This document shows, one piece after another, positions 1 through 8,865 of a stretch of 64,000 nucleotides of DNA. Source of the DNA: an alpha proteobacterium BAL199 (GTDB lineage: Bacteria; Pseudomonadota; Alphaproteobacteria; Thalassobaculales; Thalassobaculaceae); NCBI GenBank assembly GCA_000171835.1, contig ABHC01000027.1, forward strand, positions 1 to 64,000, given 5' to 3'. Below the pieces are notes generated by a model. It made no database searches. It was not told where the DNA came from and saw only the letters and a program-made list of their open reading frames with translations. Positions within the stretch are counted from its first letter, which is position 1; each line of letters opens with the position of its first letter. A program made the position numbers and the translations under genes.

Positions 1-2
1 CA

Positions 3-821
3 CCACCCCCGGCAGCCTGGTTCGCCAGCCGCGCGCCGCGGATGCTGCCCACGCTTCTGCTGGCGCGGCTGCTTGCATTCACGCAGGCGGGGACCGCGGG
101 TGACGACTTGCCTGCCATCATCGCCCAAGCACGCGCCGGGCTTGGTAACAACGCCTACGAGTCCTTGCGACCGGTCCTGCTGCGCTGCGACCTGCTCGCC
201 AACCGCCTCGACGCCATGCGCGCCGATTTCGTCGGCCGCGATGATGACCGCCTGGCGCTGGACGGCACGATGGCTTTCCTCGAGGGCCGCAACGACGCCG
301 CATTGGCGTTGTATCGCGACGCCCTGAAGGCGCGGCGCAAGCGACTGGGCAAGCGCAAGCTGTTCCTGCCAGACGAGCACGGCATGTTCTTCCTGCTGGC
401 GCTGCTGCGCGCCAACGACGCTGCCCTGCACGCCGAACTCCAGACAGGGATCGAGGCGGCGCTGTTTGAACTGCCGGAGGTGGCCAACAGCGCGGGCTGG
501 CGGGCGATCCAGGCCATGCTCTGGATGGCGCAGGGGTTGGAGGTCAAGGCGCAGGCCGAGGTGATGCAAATGCTCCATTACGGATCGCCAGGCCCGTTCG
601 GCGATGCCTGCGTCGCCCTGGCGGAATACGCCGTCGACCCGGCGCTCAGCCGGCGGCGCGCCGGCGCGCTGGACGCGGCCTTCCAGGCCCTGGCCAAAGC
701 GGCGCCACTGGCAGCCCGCGTTCTGGCGGAAATCCTGGCCGCGATCGAATCGGACCCGAAGCCCTATCTGACCTGGCTCGACACGCCCGCGGCGGCTTGT
801 GGCGTCACTTCACCCGCCTGA
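3..821 (+). pseudogene. SNF2-family helicase gene, N-terminal fragment (frame broken near 795)
   Basis: This frame is open from the left edge and ends at a TGA at 819-821, so the true start lies outside the window. The peptide is alpha-helical and alanine- and leucine-rich, with no motif I can name. At about 790-800 the reading continues one frame over with residues WRHFTRLIAVRQPWERALES, which carry on into the middle of an SNF2 protein. A change of one base near 795 would join the two frames. I infer that this is the N-terminal accessory region of the helicase completed by the next two entries. Decay and sequencing error cannot be separated here. Confidence 0.6.
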
Positions 822-2053
822 TCGCCGTCCGCCAACCTTGGGAGCGTGCGCTGGAGAGCCTGGACGCGCTGCTGGACACCAGGGCTACCAAGGCCACCGC
901 CGCCAAGGCGCCGCGCCGCTCCAAGCGTCTGGCCTGGTTCGTCGATCCGGACGCCTGGGATGTCCACGCGGTGGAACAATCCCCCAAGGGCAAGGATGGT
1001 TGGACCGACGGCCGCCCCGTCAGCATGAAGCGGCTTCGCGACCTCGATCCCCGGCTGGACTACCTCACGGAACAAGACCGCTCGGCGCTGCGCCATATCC
1101 GCAAGGACAGCGGCGGCTGGCACGGCGAGGACCAGTACGCATTCGACGTCGATCGCACCATCGCCGCGCTGGTCGGCCATCCGCTGGTGTTCGACGCCCG
1201 CAAGCGCTCGCAGCGCCTCGATCTGGTGTCCTATCCGCTGGAACTGCTGGTGACCGAGCACCGTGGCGGCTATCGCATCGCATTGTCGCACTCGGCCACC
1301 GACGCGAGCGTGTTCCTGGAACCGGAGACCCCGTCGCGGTACCGGGTGGTCGAGTTCCCGAAATCACTGTTGCCGGTTCAGGAACTGCTGGGGCCGAATG
1401 GCCTGACCGTGCCGGCCGCGGCGCGTGACCGCGTCATCGCCCTGGCGCAGCGCGACAACCCTGCACTGCCGGTCCGCGCCGAGATCGCCGAGGCGCAACC
1501 CGGGATCGACGGACTGACCGCACCGGTGCTGCAACTTTCACCCGAGGGCGAGGGCCTGCGCGTCTGCCTGCTGGTGCGACCCTTTGGCTCCAGCGGCCCC
1601 GCCTATGTCGCCGGCCTGGGCGGGCGGTCGGTGTTGGCGACCATCGACGGTTGCCAGTTGCGCGCGGTCCGCGACCTGCCGCGGGAAGTCGCGGACCGCG
1701 CCGCCGTGATCGCTGCGTGCCCGACCCTGCGCGACCGCCTGGGCAGTGACTCGCATGAGCTGACAGTCGACGACCTGGACGGCAGCCTGGAGTTGTTGCT
1801 GGAGCTACGCGACTGTGCCGTGCCGCTGACGGTGGAGTGGCCAGAGGGCCGCACGCTGCGTGTCAGTCCGGTCGAGCCCCGCAAGCTGCGGGTCAACGTG
1901 ACCCAGGAGCGCGACTGGTTCAGCGTCGACGGCTCGGTCCCGCTGGACGAGGACCAGGTGCTGGAAATGCGCTTCCTGCTCGACCGCCTGGGACAGGCGC
2001 GCGGCCGGTTCGTGCCACTGGGCGACGGACAGTTCGTGGCGCTGTCACGGCAC
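797..2053 (+). pseudogene. SNF2-family helicase gene, middle fragment between two frameshifts
   Basis: The frame encodes about 420 residues that precede the ATPase domain of the same protein. A TTG at 797 could start it, but the sequence reads as the continuation of the upstream fragment. It runs well to FVPLGDGQFVALSRH near 2053 and then degenerates into Cys/Ser/Arg-rich shadow sequence. In the neighbouring frame the text continues as LQMQLERLAAVSEPHRNGRR. Adding one C at 2051-2054 (reading CAC CTG CAG ATG) would restore one continuous protein, so a single-base loss is the simplest explanation. Confidence 0.65.
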
Positions 2054-3624
2054 TGCAGATGCAGCTCGAGCGACTCGCCGCGGTGTCGGAGCCGCATCGC
2101 AACGGCCGTCGCGTGCATGCACTGGGCGCGCCGGCGCTGGACGCGGTGCTGGACGATGCGGGCAAGGTCAGCGCCGACGCCGCCTGGAAGAAGCACGTCG
2201 CGCGCATCCGCGCCGCCGAGGGTTGGACACCACGTCTGCCGGAGACGTTGCAGGCCGAATTGCGCGACTATCAGATCGAGGGCTTCGTCTGGATGTCGCG
2301 CCTGGCGCGCTGGGGCGCCGGCGCCTGCCTCGCCGATGACATGGGCTTGGGCAAGACGGTGCAGGCGATCGCCGTGCTGCTGGACCAGGCCGAGGAGGGC
2401 CCGTGCCTGGTCGTCGCGCCGACCTCGGTGTGCCCGAACTGGCATGCCGAGATCGCCCGCTTCGCCCCGACCCTGCGCACCCATGCGTTGGCCGGCGACC
2501 GGGCGGCGCTGGTCAACGGGCTCAGCTCGCGCGACGTGCTGATTTGCAGCTACACCCTCCTCCACCTCGCCGCCGAGGAGCTCGGCACTCGGCCCTGGCG
2601 GATGGTGGTGCTGGACGAAGCGCAGGCGATCAAGAACGCCGAAACAAGACGCGCCCAGGCGACGTCATCGTTGCAAGCGGACTTCCGGCTGGCGCTGACC
2701 GGCACGCCGGTGGAGAACTACCTGGACGAGTTGTGGAGCCTGTTCGCCTTCGTCAATCCTGGTTTTCTGGGCTCGCGGGAGGGGTTTCAGAAGCGCTTCG
2801 CCCGCCCGATCGAGCGCGACCGCGACCCGGCGGCACGACAGGCGCTGCGCGCGCTGATCCGCCCGTTCATGCTGCGCCGGACCAAGGCCATGGTGCTGCA
2901 TGAACTGCCGCCGCGCACCGAGCAGACGATGCGGATCGAGATGGAGGACGGCGAGCGCGCCTTCTACGAGGCATTGCGCCGCCAGTCGCTGGATCGCCTC
3001 GCCGCAGTGGATGCCCCCGCTGGGCAGCGCAAGATCCAGATCCTGGCGGAGATCACCCGGCTGCGCCGAGCCTGCTGCAATCCCGCACTGATCGACCAGG
3101 ACGCGGGCGTGCCCAGCGGCAAGCTGGCGGCGTTCCTGGACCTGGTGGACGATCTGGTGCGCAACCGCCATCGCGCGCTGGTGTTCAGCCAGTTCGTCGC
3201 GCACCTGGCGCTGGTCCGCGCCGCGCTGGACGCGCGCGGCATCCGCTATGAATACCTCGACGGTAGTACACCAGCCGCCGACCGCGAACGCCGCGTCGCC
3301 GCCTTCCAGGCCGGAACGGCCGATGTCTTCCTTATCAGCCTACGCGCCGGCGGCACCGGGCTGAACCTGACCGCCGCGGACTATGTCGTGCATCTCGACC
3401 CCTGGTGGAACCCGGCGGTGGAAGACCAAGCCTCGGACCGCGTCCACCGCATCGGGCAGGAGCGGCCGGTCACCATCTATCGCCTGATCATGCAGGACAG
3501 CATCGAGGAACAGATCCTGCGCCTGCACCGCGACAAGCGCGATCTGGCCGCCGACATCCTGGAAGGCGGCGAGGTCTCCGCCAGGCTGAGCGAGGACGAC
3601 CTGCTGGCATTGATCAAGGGATAG
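2053..3624 (+). CDS. SNF2/Rad54-type ATP-dependent helicase, C-terminal ATPase part of a frameshifted gene
   Basis: This is the catalytic part of an SNF2 superfamily-2 DNA translocase. In order it shows the Q-motif region (LRDYQIEGFVWMSRL), Walker A (DDMGLGKT), the DEAH-type box as DEAQ (VVLDEAQAIKN), motif III (LTGTPVENYLDELWSL), and then the helicase C lobe with LVFSQFVAHL, SLRAGGTGLNLTAADYV and the motif VI arginines in DRVHRIGQERPVTIYRL. It ends naturally with DDLLALIKG. The usable frame begins near 2053, downstream of a one-base frameshift; an ATG at 2059 could start a truncated product. Its 3' end overlaps the convergent gene on the minus strand by 11 bases. Confidence 0.85.
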   Translation: MQMQLERLAAVSEPHRNGRRVHALGAPALDAVLDDAGKVSADAAWKKHVARIRAAEGWTPRLPETLQAELRDYQIEGFVWMSRLARWGAGACLADDMGLGKTVQAIAVLLDQAEEGPCLVVAPTSVCPNWHAEIARFAPTLRTHALAGDRAALVNGLSSRDVLICSYTLLHLAAEELGTRPWRMVVLDEAQAIKNAETRRAQATSSLQADFRLALTGTPVENYLDELWSLFAFVNPGFLGSREGFQKRFARPIERDRDPAARQALRALIRPFMLRRTKAMVLHELPPRTEQTMRIEMEDGERAFYEALRRQSLDRLAAVDAPAGQRKIQILAEITRLRRACCNPALIDQDAGVPSGKLAAFLDLVDDLVRNRHRALVFSQFVAHLALVRAALDARGIRYEYLDGSTPAADRERRVAAFQAGTADVFLISLRAGGTGLNLTAADYVVHLDPWWNPAVEDQASDRVHRIGQERPVTIYRLIMQDSIEEQILRLHRDKRDLAADILEGGEVSARLSEDDLLALIKG

Positions 3625-4033
3625 ATCGGCTCCACGTCTGTCGTCCAGACCGATCGAACACGATCCCCATCTGCTCCGCCCACGGCCGGGCGGCGACGTC
3701 GGCCAAGTCGTAGAGCGAGAGCGCCGACGGTACGCGCCTGATCACGAGGTATTCGAGAACCTCCGGCGAGAGATAGGCGAGCCGCATCATCCGGCTCACG
3801 AACCGGTCGGAGACCTTCTCGGCGGCGGCGATATCCAGGATGGTGGAAGCGGCACCGGTTTCCAGCTGCCGCCGCCAACTCCAGGCGCGGGCAATGGCGC
3901 GCAGTACATGCGGATCCTGTGCCCGGCCATCCCGCAGGCCGATATCGTCGGGCGGCAGGATCTTCGGCCGCCCGTTGCGCTTGCGGATCGTCAGCGGGAT
4001 GACGACGCGGATTGTTCCCCTCGAGCCGCTCAT
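3614..4033 (-). CDS. Recombinase-linked conserved protein (139 aa)
   Basis: This is the last gene of a minus-strand operon; its ATG overlaps the end of the serine recombinase gene by four bases. A diverged homologue sits in the same place beside the second recombinase (12644-13033). Shared blocks are RKRNGRPKILPPDD, QDPHVLRAIARAWSWRR, VSRMMRLAYLSPEVL and PWAEQMGIVFD. The middle is helical and could form a helix-turn-helix. The other copy stops soon after the last block, while this one runs on for about 12 residues into sequence next to the helicase gene, so its stop is probably borrowed from the flank. The function is unknown; a partner or regulator of the recombinase is an inference. Confidence 0.7.
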   Translation of the reverse strand: MSGSRGTIRVVIPLTIRKRNGRPKILPPDDIGLRDGRAQDPHVLRAIARAWSWRRQLETGAASTILDIAAAEKVSDRFVSRMMRLAYLSPEVLEYLVIRRVPSALSLYDLADVAARPWAEQMGIVFDRSGRQTWSRSIP

Positions 4034-5367
4034 GCGGCGGTCTCCGTCTGGCGGGGCGCCATCATTTCCCGGACAACCGATCCCAACCCCTCATGGCGCA
4101 GATCGACGGCGATGCCGTCCTCGCCGACGATCACCCGCTCGACCAGAAGCTGGACGATGCGGGCCTGCTCCGCCGGATAGAGCGCTGCCCAGAGCTGATC
4201 GAACTCGCCGAGGGCCCTGACGACCGCCTTCTCGTCGACGGGTGGGCTGTCTTCCCGCATCAGCTTGATCGTCCGTGCCGCGATCTCGGGCGCGCGGATC
4301 ATACGGCGGATTTCGCCGACGACGGCGTCCTCGATCATGCCTGCGGGCAAGCGCAGCGGGCCCGAGGCATCGCCGGTCGGGCGGTTTCGGATCAGGTCCA
4401 TGGACGCGTAGTAGCGGTAGAGGCGCGTGCCCTTCTTCGTCGCGGTCGGCGTCATCGCCGCGCCCGTTTCGGTGAAGATGATCCCTTTCAGCAGGGCCGG
4501 CGTCTGGCGGCGGGTGTTCTTCGCCCGCAGGCGCGGGCTCTCCTGAAGGATGCTGTGCACCTTGCCCCACAGGTCACGATCGATGATGGCCTCGTGCTCG
4601 CCGGGATAGGCCGCGCCCTTGTGCACGGCAGCGCCGATGTAGACCCGGTTGTTCAGCAGCTTGTAAACGGCCCCCTTGTCGATCGGCTTGCCTCGTTTGG
4701 TCGTGACACCTTCCGCAACGAGGGCCCTGGCGAGCACTGTCGCCGAACCGACGGTAACGAACCGCTCGAAGATCATCCTGACCGTCGCTGCCTCAACCTC
4801 GTTGATCACCAGTTTTCGGTCGCGCACGTCGTAGCCGAGCGGCGGGTGGCCGCCCATCCACATGCCGCGGGCGCGGGAGGCCGCGAACTTGTCGCGGATG
4901 CGCTCGCCGATCACTTCCCTCTCGAACTGCGCGAAGCTGAGGAGGATGTTCAGCGTCAGCCGCCCCATCGAGGTCGTGGTGTTGAACGACTGCGTGACCG
5001 ATACGAAGGTCACCTGGTTGCGGTCGAAGTTCTCCACCAACTTCGCGAAGTCCATCAGGGAGCGCGAAAGCCGGTCGATCTTGTAGACGACGATCACGTC
5101 GATCAGGCCTGCCTCGACATCCTGGATGAGGCGCTTCAGACCGGGCCGCTCCAGCGTGCCGCCGGAGACGCCGCCGTCGTCGTAGCGTTCGCGGATGGCG
5201 GCCCAGCCCTCAGCCTTCTGGCTCGTCACATAGGCCTCGCAAGCCTCGCGCTGAGCGTCGAGGCTGTTGAACTCCATGTCGAGCCCTTCCTCGCTCGATT
5301 TGCGGGTGTAGATGGCGCAGCGTTGGCGGCGCGGCATGATCGCGACGGATTCCGAGGAGCGGCTCAT
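4030..5367 (-). CDS. Large serine recombinase (resolvase/invertase family, 445 aa)
   Basis: The protein is a site-specific DNA recombinase. The N-terminal resolvase domain carries the nucleophile motif YTRKS (Ser24), the FNSLDAQREAC block, IVVYKIDRLSRSLMDF and the helix ILLSFAQFEREVIGERIRDK. The recombinase domain follows (GGHPPLGYDV, KLLNNRVYIGAAVHKG, YPGEHEAIID), then a C-terminal region with TPALLKGIIF. There is no obvious CxxC zinc ribbon of the classical large-serine-recombinase type. The ATG at 5367 was chosen because it overlaps the stop of the DUF2924 gene in an ATGA arrangement. The frame stays open upstream to 5913, but that part is the DUF2924 gene in another frame. It probably moves or rearranges the module it sits in. 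Confidence 0.92.
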   Translation of the reverse strand: MSRSSESVAIMPRRQRCAIYTRKSSEEGLDMEFNSLDAQREACEAYVTSQKAEGWAAIRERYDDGGVSGGTLERPGLKRLIQDVEAGLIDVIVVYKIDRLSRSLMDFAKLVENFDRNQVTFVSVTQSFNTTTSMGRLTLNILLSFAQFEREVIGERIRDKFAASRARGMWMGGHPPLGYDVRDRKLVINEVEAATVRMIFERFVTVGSATVLARALVAEGVTTKRGKPIDKGAVYKLLNNRVYIGAAVHKGAAYPGEHEAIIDRDLWGKVHSILQESPRLRAKNTRRQTPALLKGIIFTETGAAMTPTATKKGTRLYRYYASMDLIRNRPTGDASGPLRLPAGMIEDAVVGEIRRMIRAPEIAARTIKLMREDSPPVDEKAVVRALGEFDQLWAALYPAEQARIVQLLVERVIVGEDGIAVDLRHEGLGSVVREMMAPRQTETAA

Positions 5368-5870
5368 CGCTCGTCCCTCCGGGCTTCGCGGAGGCCGAAG
5401 AAGCGGTAGCCGTTCCATTGTGTGCCGGCGATTGCTCGCGCCACCGCCGAAAGCGACTTGAACTTGCGTCCCTGCCAGTCGAAGCCGTCCTTCATCACGG
5501 TGACCGTGTGCTCTACTCCGTCCCATTCGCGCACGAGCCGGGTGCCGACGACCGGGTTGCGGGAATCCGCGATGATCGCCTTGCGCCCGATCTTGCCCTC
5601 GATTTCGTCGGCCAGCAGATCCAGCGTCCGACGCGTCTCGCGCGAAAGCCCCCCGAGGGTCAGTTCCTGGATCCGATAGCCGAGCCTCAGCTCGAGGTAA
5701 CTGCGGCTGTTGTTCGGGGCGGGTGTGCCGAAGAGGCTCTCCCACTTCGCCTTCAGCTCGGCCACGGACATCCGCTTCAGCGCCGCCAGTTCCGCGACCA
5801 CGCTCGCGTCCGCCGCTGTGGCGGTTCGTCGCTCTGGCTCGGCGACACTCCTTTTCATCGTTCTTGGCAT
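5364..5870 (-). CDS. DUF2924 family protein (168 aa)
   Basis: This matches the DUF2924 family, which is commonly found next to serine recombinases in phages and mobile elements of proteobacteria. Visible blocks are MSVAELKAKWESLFG, PNNSRSYLELRLGYRIQEL, GTRLVREWDGVEHTVTV and FKSLSAVARAIAGTQWNGYRFFGL. The last blocks resemble the DNA-binding fold of recombinase accessory proteins. The start at 5870 overlaps the stop of the 74-aa gene by one base, and its own stop overlaps the recombinase start, so the three genes are probably translated in a coupled way. The molecular role is not established; a DNA-binding accessory factor is my inference. Confidence 0.85.
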   Translation of the reverse strand: MPRTMKRSVAEPERRTATAADASVVAELAALKRMSVAELKAKWESLFGTPAPNNSRSYLELRLGYRIQELTLGGLSRETRRTLDLLADEIEGKIGRKAIIADSRNPVVGTRLVREWDGVEHTVTVMKDGFDWQGRKFKSLSAVARAIAGTQWNGYRFFGLREARRDER

Positions 5871-6094
5871 CAGTGCCCTCCAATCCGGTTGCTCGGTTTG
5901 CGACGACCAACACGGCGTTTGAGGGCGAGAATGTCGAATGAACTGTCTTCAGCAGGAGAAGATAAAGAACTGGACTGATTTACGTTTATTCGCCTCAGCC
6001 CGGCAGCAATAATGCCAGCGATTTCATTGAGGCGTTCTTCTGCCGACACATGGTCGGCCGGAATTGGGTTCGGTCCGGTAGATGCAGCATGCAT
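5870..6094 (-). CDS. Small recombinase-operon protein (74 aa)
   Basis: This is the first gene of the recombinase operon, and its stop overlaps the DUF2924 start (TGATG). Residues AEERLNEIAGIIAAGLRRI form a helix, followed by a serine-rich stretch and a basic end. From memory, small proteins with such a helix plus Ser-rich tail are found near recombinase and DUF2924 genes, which supports it being real; I could not run a search. The ATG at 6094 is the first reasonable start. No function is known. Confidence 0.55.
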   Translation of the reverse strand: MHAASTGPNPIPADHVSAEERLNEIAGIIAAGLRRINVNQSSSLSSPAEDSSFDILALKRRVGRRKPSNRIGGH

Positions 6095-6225
6095 GGAGAC
6101 GGTTCGCAGTCAGCTTTGCTGGGCGAACGTTCCGATTTAATGGGACAATCGTCAATCCAAATCAAATAGTTATCGATTTTCTTCCAAGTCATTAGAAGCT
6201 GTGCGCAGGCAGGTGAGGATGGAGA

Positions 6226-8367
6226 TTACCGCTCGGTGCGGTCGGCTTGCCCCCCAAGCCATTCTTTGAGCTTCGACCATCTCTGTCTCCCAGATATGTT
6301 CTTAACCGCGATGGCGACCGCTTTCTTCTGGCCGACGAGTACCACCAACCGCTTACCGCGGGTCACGCCGGTGTAGACCAAGTTGCGCTGCAGCATCGTG
6401 TAGTGCTGTGTGAGGAGCGGGATCACGACGGCCGGATACTCCGATCCCTGGCTCTTGTGGATGGTTGCCGCGTAGGCCGGCACCACGGTGTCGAGTTCGC
6501 CGAAGCCATAGGTCACGGCCCGACCATCGAAGCTGACGGTCAACTCACCGGCGTCCGGGTCGACGTCGTCGATGTAACCGATGTCACCGTTGTACACCTC
6601 CTTCTCGTAGTCGTTCTCGATCTGCATCACCTTGTCGCCGGGAGCGAAGGTCCAGCCGAAGCGCTCCACCTTGCGATCGCCAGCCGGATTCAACGCAGCC
6701 TGCAGTTCGATGTTCAGCGAGCGAGCGCCGACCCCGCCGCGGTTCATGGGGCAGAGAACCTGGATGTCCCGGATAGGATCCAGGCTGAAACGCTGCGGAA
6801 TCCGGGTCTTCACCAGTTCGATGATCCTGGACACGGCGGTTTCCGGATCGTCGGCCTGTACGAAGTAGAAGTCGCTTTGCCCTTCGGGTCTGGAGAGGTC
6901 CGGCAGGGCGCCCTGGTTGATCCGGTGGGCGCTGGTGATGATCCGGCTCTCGGCCGCCTGACGAAACACTTCCGTCAACCGCACGACCGGCACCGCCTCG
7001 GAGGCGATCAGGTCAGCCAGGACCTGGCCCGGGCCGACCGAGGGGAGTTGGTCGATGTCGCCCACGATCAGCAGCGCCGCGCGGTCGGGAACCGCCTTCA
7101 TCAGCGCCTGCATCAGCATGACGTCGACCATCGAGGTCTCGTCCACAACGAGCAGGTCGCAGTCGAGCGCATTATCCGCGTTGCGCTTGAATCCGCCGGT
7201 CTTCGGATCGATCTCCAGCAGCCGGTGAATGGTCTTCGCCTCGAACCCGGTCGCCTCGGTCATGCGCTTGGCGGCACGCCCGGTCGGTGCGCACAGGAGC
7301 AATTCAACGCCCTTCGCCGACAGGATACGCAGGATGGCGTTGATGATCGTGGTCTTCCCGACCCCAGGCCCGCCTGTGATCACGAGAACCTTGGACAGCA
7401 GCGCCAGCCGAATGGCTGTAACCTGGCTTTCCGCGAGCGACAGGCCGGTCTTCTGCTCGATCCACGGCAGGGCCTTCACAGGGTCGATGAAGGGCCAAGG
7501 CAGGGCGCCGTTCGCCAAGCGCCGGACGCGCTCCGCGATGGCCTTCTCGGCGTGGTAGAGGCCTGCAAGGAAGATGCATCGGGTTTCGCCGACTGTGTCC
7601 GAAACAACAGTTCCGTCGCTGAGTTCCAGGTTGAGAGCGGTCTGGATCAACTCGCCCGGGACCTCCAGAAGCTCGACGGCCATCGGCGTCAGTTGATCTG
7701 ACGGCAGGCCGCAATGACCGCCGTCCATCGCTTCGGTCAGCGCGTAGGAAATGCCGGCTCTGACCCTGATCATCGCGGTCTTCTCGATGCCGAGTTTCAT
7801 GGCGATGGCGTCGGCTGTCTTGAAGCCGATGCCACGGATGTCGCGCGCGAGCCGGTACGGGTTCTCCGTCATGACCTGCACGGCGTCGGCACCATAGGTC
7901 TTGTAGATCCTCACGGCGCGCGCCGTGCCGACGCCGTGGCTGTGCAGGAAGACCATGATCTCGCGCACGATCTTCTGCTCCGCCCAGGCATCGGTGATGC
8001 GCTTGGCGCGCACCTGACCAATCCCCGTCACCTCGCGCAGTCGCTCCGGCTCGGCTTCGATGATGTCGAAGACCTTCTCACCGAAAGCCTTGACCATCTT
8101 CCTGGCGTAGACGGGGCCGATGCCGCGGATCATGCCGGAGCCGAGGTATTTCTCGATCCCATCGATCGAGGTCGGCGCCGACGTGCGCATGAAGCGCGCC
8201 TTGAATTGCTGACCATGGGTACGGTCGTTGACCCAGTCGCCTGAGGCCGTGATCCACTCGCCGGCGGCGATCGTCGCAGCATGCCCGACGACCGTGACCA
8301 GATCGCGATGCCCGCGCGCCTTGATGCGCAGGACGCAGAAGCCGCTTTCAAGGCTGTGGAAGGTCAC
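6226..8367 (-). CDS. RecD2-like ATP-dependent DNA helicase
   Basis: This is a superfamily-1B 5'-3' DNA helicase of the RecD2 (YrrC/RecD-like) type. It has an N-terminal OB-like region, helix-hairpin-helix repeats (GSGMIRGIGPVYARKMVKAF, VTGIGQVRAKRI), Walker A (GGPGVGKTTIINAI), motif II (LLVVDETSMVDV), motif III (LIVGDIDQLPSVGPG) and a C-terminal UvrD_C_2 block (AATIHKSQGSEYPAVVIPL, VYTGVTRGKRLV). The GTG at 8367 is the first standard start, but the family-like N terminus (EVLAGLVERVTFHS) begins upstream of it. An ATG overlapping the lipocalin stop (8446) lies one frame off, which suggests a one-base indel. It belongs to the same module as the lipocalin and the recombinase. Confidence 0.88.
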   Translation of the reverse strand: MTFHSLESGFCVLRIKARGHRDLVTVVGHAATIAAGEWITASGDWVNDRTHGQQFKARFMRTSAPTSIDGIEKYLGSGMIRGIGPVYARKMVKAFGEKVFDIIEAEPERLREVTGIGQVRAKRITDAWAEQKIVREIMVFLHSHGVGTARAVRIYKTYGADAVQVMTENPYRLARDIRGIGFKTADAIAMKLGIEKTAMIRVRAGISYALTEAMDGGHCGLPSDQLTPMAVELLEVPGELIQTALNLELSDGTVVSDTVGETRCIFLAGLYHAEKAIAERVRRLANGALPWPFIDPVKALPWIEQKTGLSLAESQVTAIRLALLSKVLVITGGPGVGKTTIINAILRILSAKGVELLLCAPTGRAAKRMTEATGFEAKTIHRLLEIDPKTGGFKRNADNALDCDLLVVDETSMVDVMLMQALMKAVPDRAALLIVGDIDQLPSVGPGQVLADLIASEAVPVVRLTEVFRQAAESRIITSAHRINQGALPDLSRPEGQSDFYFVQADDPETAVSRIIELVKTRIPQRFSLDPIRDIQVLCPMNRGGVGARSLNIELQAALNPAGDRKVERFGWTFAPGDKVMQIENDYEKEVYNGDIGYIDDVDPDAGELTVSFDGRAVTYGFGELDTVVPAYAATIHKSQGSEYPAVVIPLLTQHYTMLQRNLVYTGVTRGKRLVVLVGQKKAVAIAVKNISGRQRWSKLKEWLGGQADRTER

Positions 8368-8442
8368 GCGTTCAACCAGACCGGCGAGGACTTCACGGTC
8401 CGGCGCATTCGTCTGATCGGTTGGTCGGGCGCGTGTCAGAGA

Positions 8443-8850
8443 TCATCCTCCGGCGGCGCAAGCCGCCGACCCGTGGTCCACCAGGATCAATTCATCCACG
8501 GGGAAGCCGAGGTCACGGGCCTTGTCGACGAGGCGCTGTCGGATCTCGGGTGACAGATCGGGCTGTCGCGCCAGGATCCACAGGTAGTCGTGTGAGGGGC
8601 CTGATATCATGGCCCAGCCATAATCCTGTCGGTCGAGAGCAAAAACGTGATAGCCGCCGGCGAACGGCCAGAAGAACGTGACGGAGAGGCTGGCCGTATC
8701 AGGCGGGCCTTGGAATACGGCGCTGCCATCGGCTTCCTTCCAGCGGCAGTTCGCACGGTCAAAGCCGCGGTTGAGCACGCCGACTGACTCGCCGTCCCGC
8801 AGCGTGTACGTCGCCGTCACGTTCGTCAGGCCACGCTCAAAACTATGGTC
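8443..8850 (-). pseudogene. Lipocalin (Blc-like), 5'-truncated by IS630
   Basis: The readable protein begins exactly at the insertion point with DHSFERGLTNVTATYTL and continues through CRWKEADGSAVFQG, LSVTFFWPFAGGYHVFALD and the bacterial lipocalin signature region DYLWILARQPDLS. It ends with VDELILVDHG and an Ala/Gly tail. The normal N terminus (signal peptide with lipobox and the GxWYEIAR motif) is missing because the IS630-family element occupies 8853-9905, flanked by the TA target. A GTG at 8820 could allow a fragment to be made, but it would lack the export signal. Intact Blc proteins are outer-membrane lipoproteins that bind fatty acids or lysophospholipids. Confidence 0.8.
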
Positions 8851-8865
8851 TAGAGCATTTTCCGA

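Noticed and set aside
1837-2052. Start of the SNF2 C-terminal frame at 1837
   Set aside because: Text from 1837 to 2052 in that frame is shadow; the real protein is in the neighbouring frame until the frameshift.
4012-5409. A 465-codon plus-strand frame across the recombinase
   Set aside because: Antisense shadow of a clear serine recombinase; composition is typical of shadow reading with many Asp, His and Arg.
4030-5913. A 627-residue recombinase beginning at 5913
   Set aside because: The extra N-terminal part is antisense-free shadow of the DUF2924 and 74-aa genes in another frame; the coupled ATG at 5367 fits the family.
6247-7701. A 484-codon plus-strand frame across RecD2
   Set aside because: Antisense to the helicase motifs; no recognisable domain.
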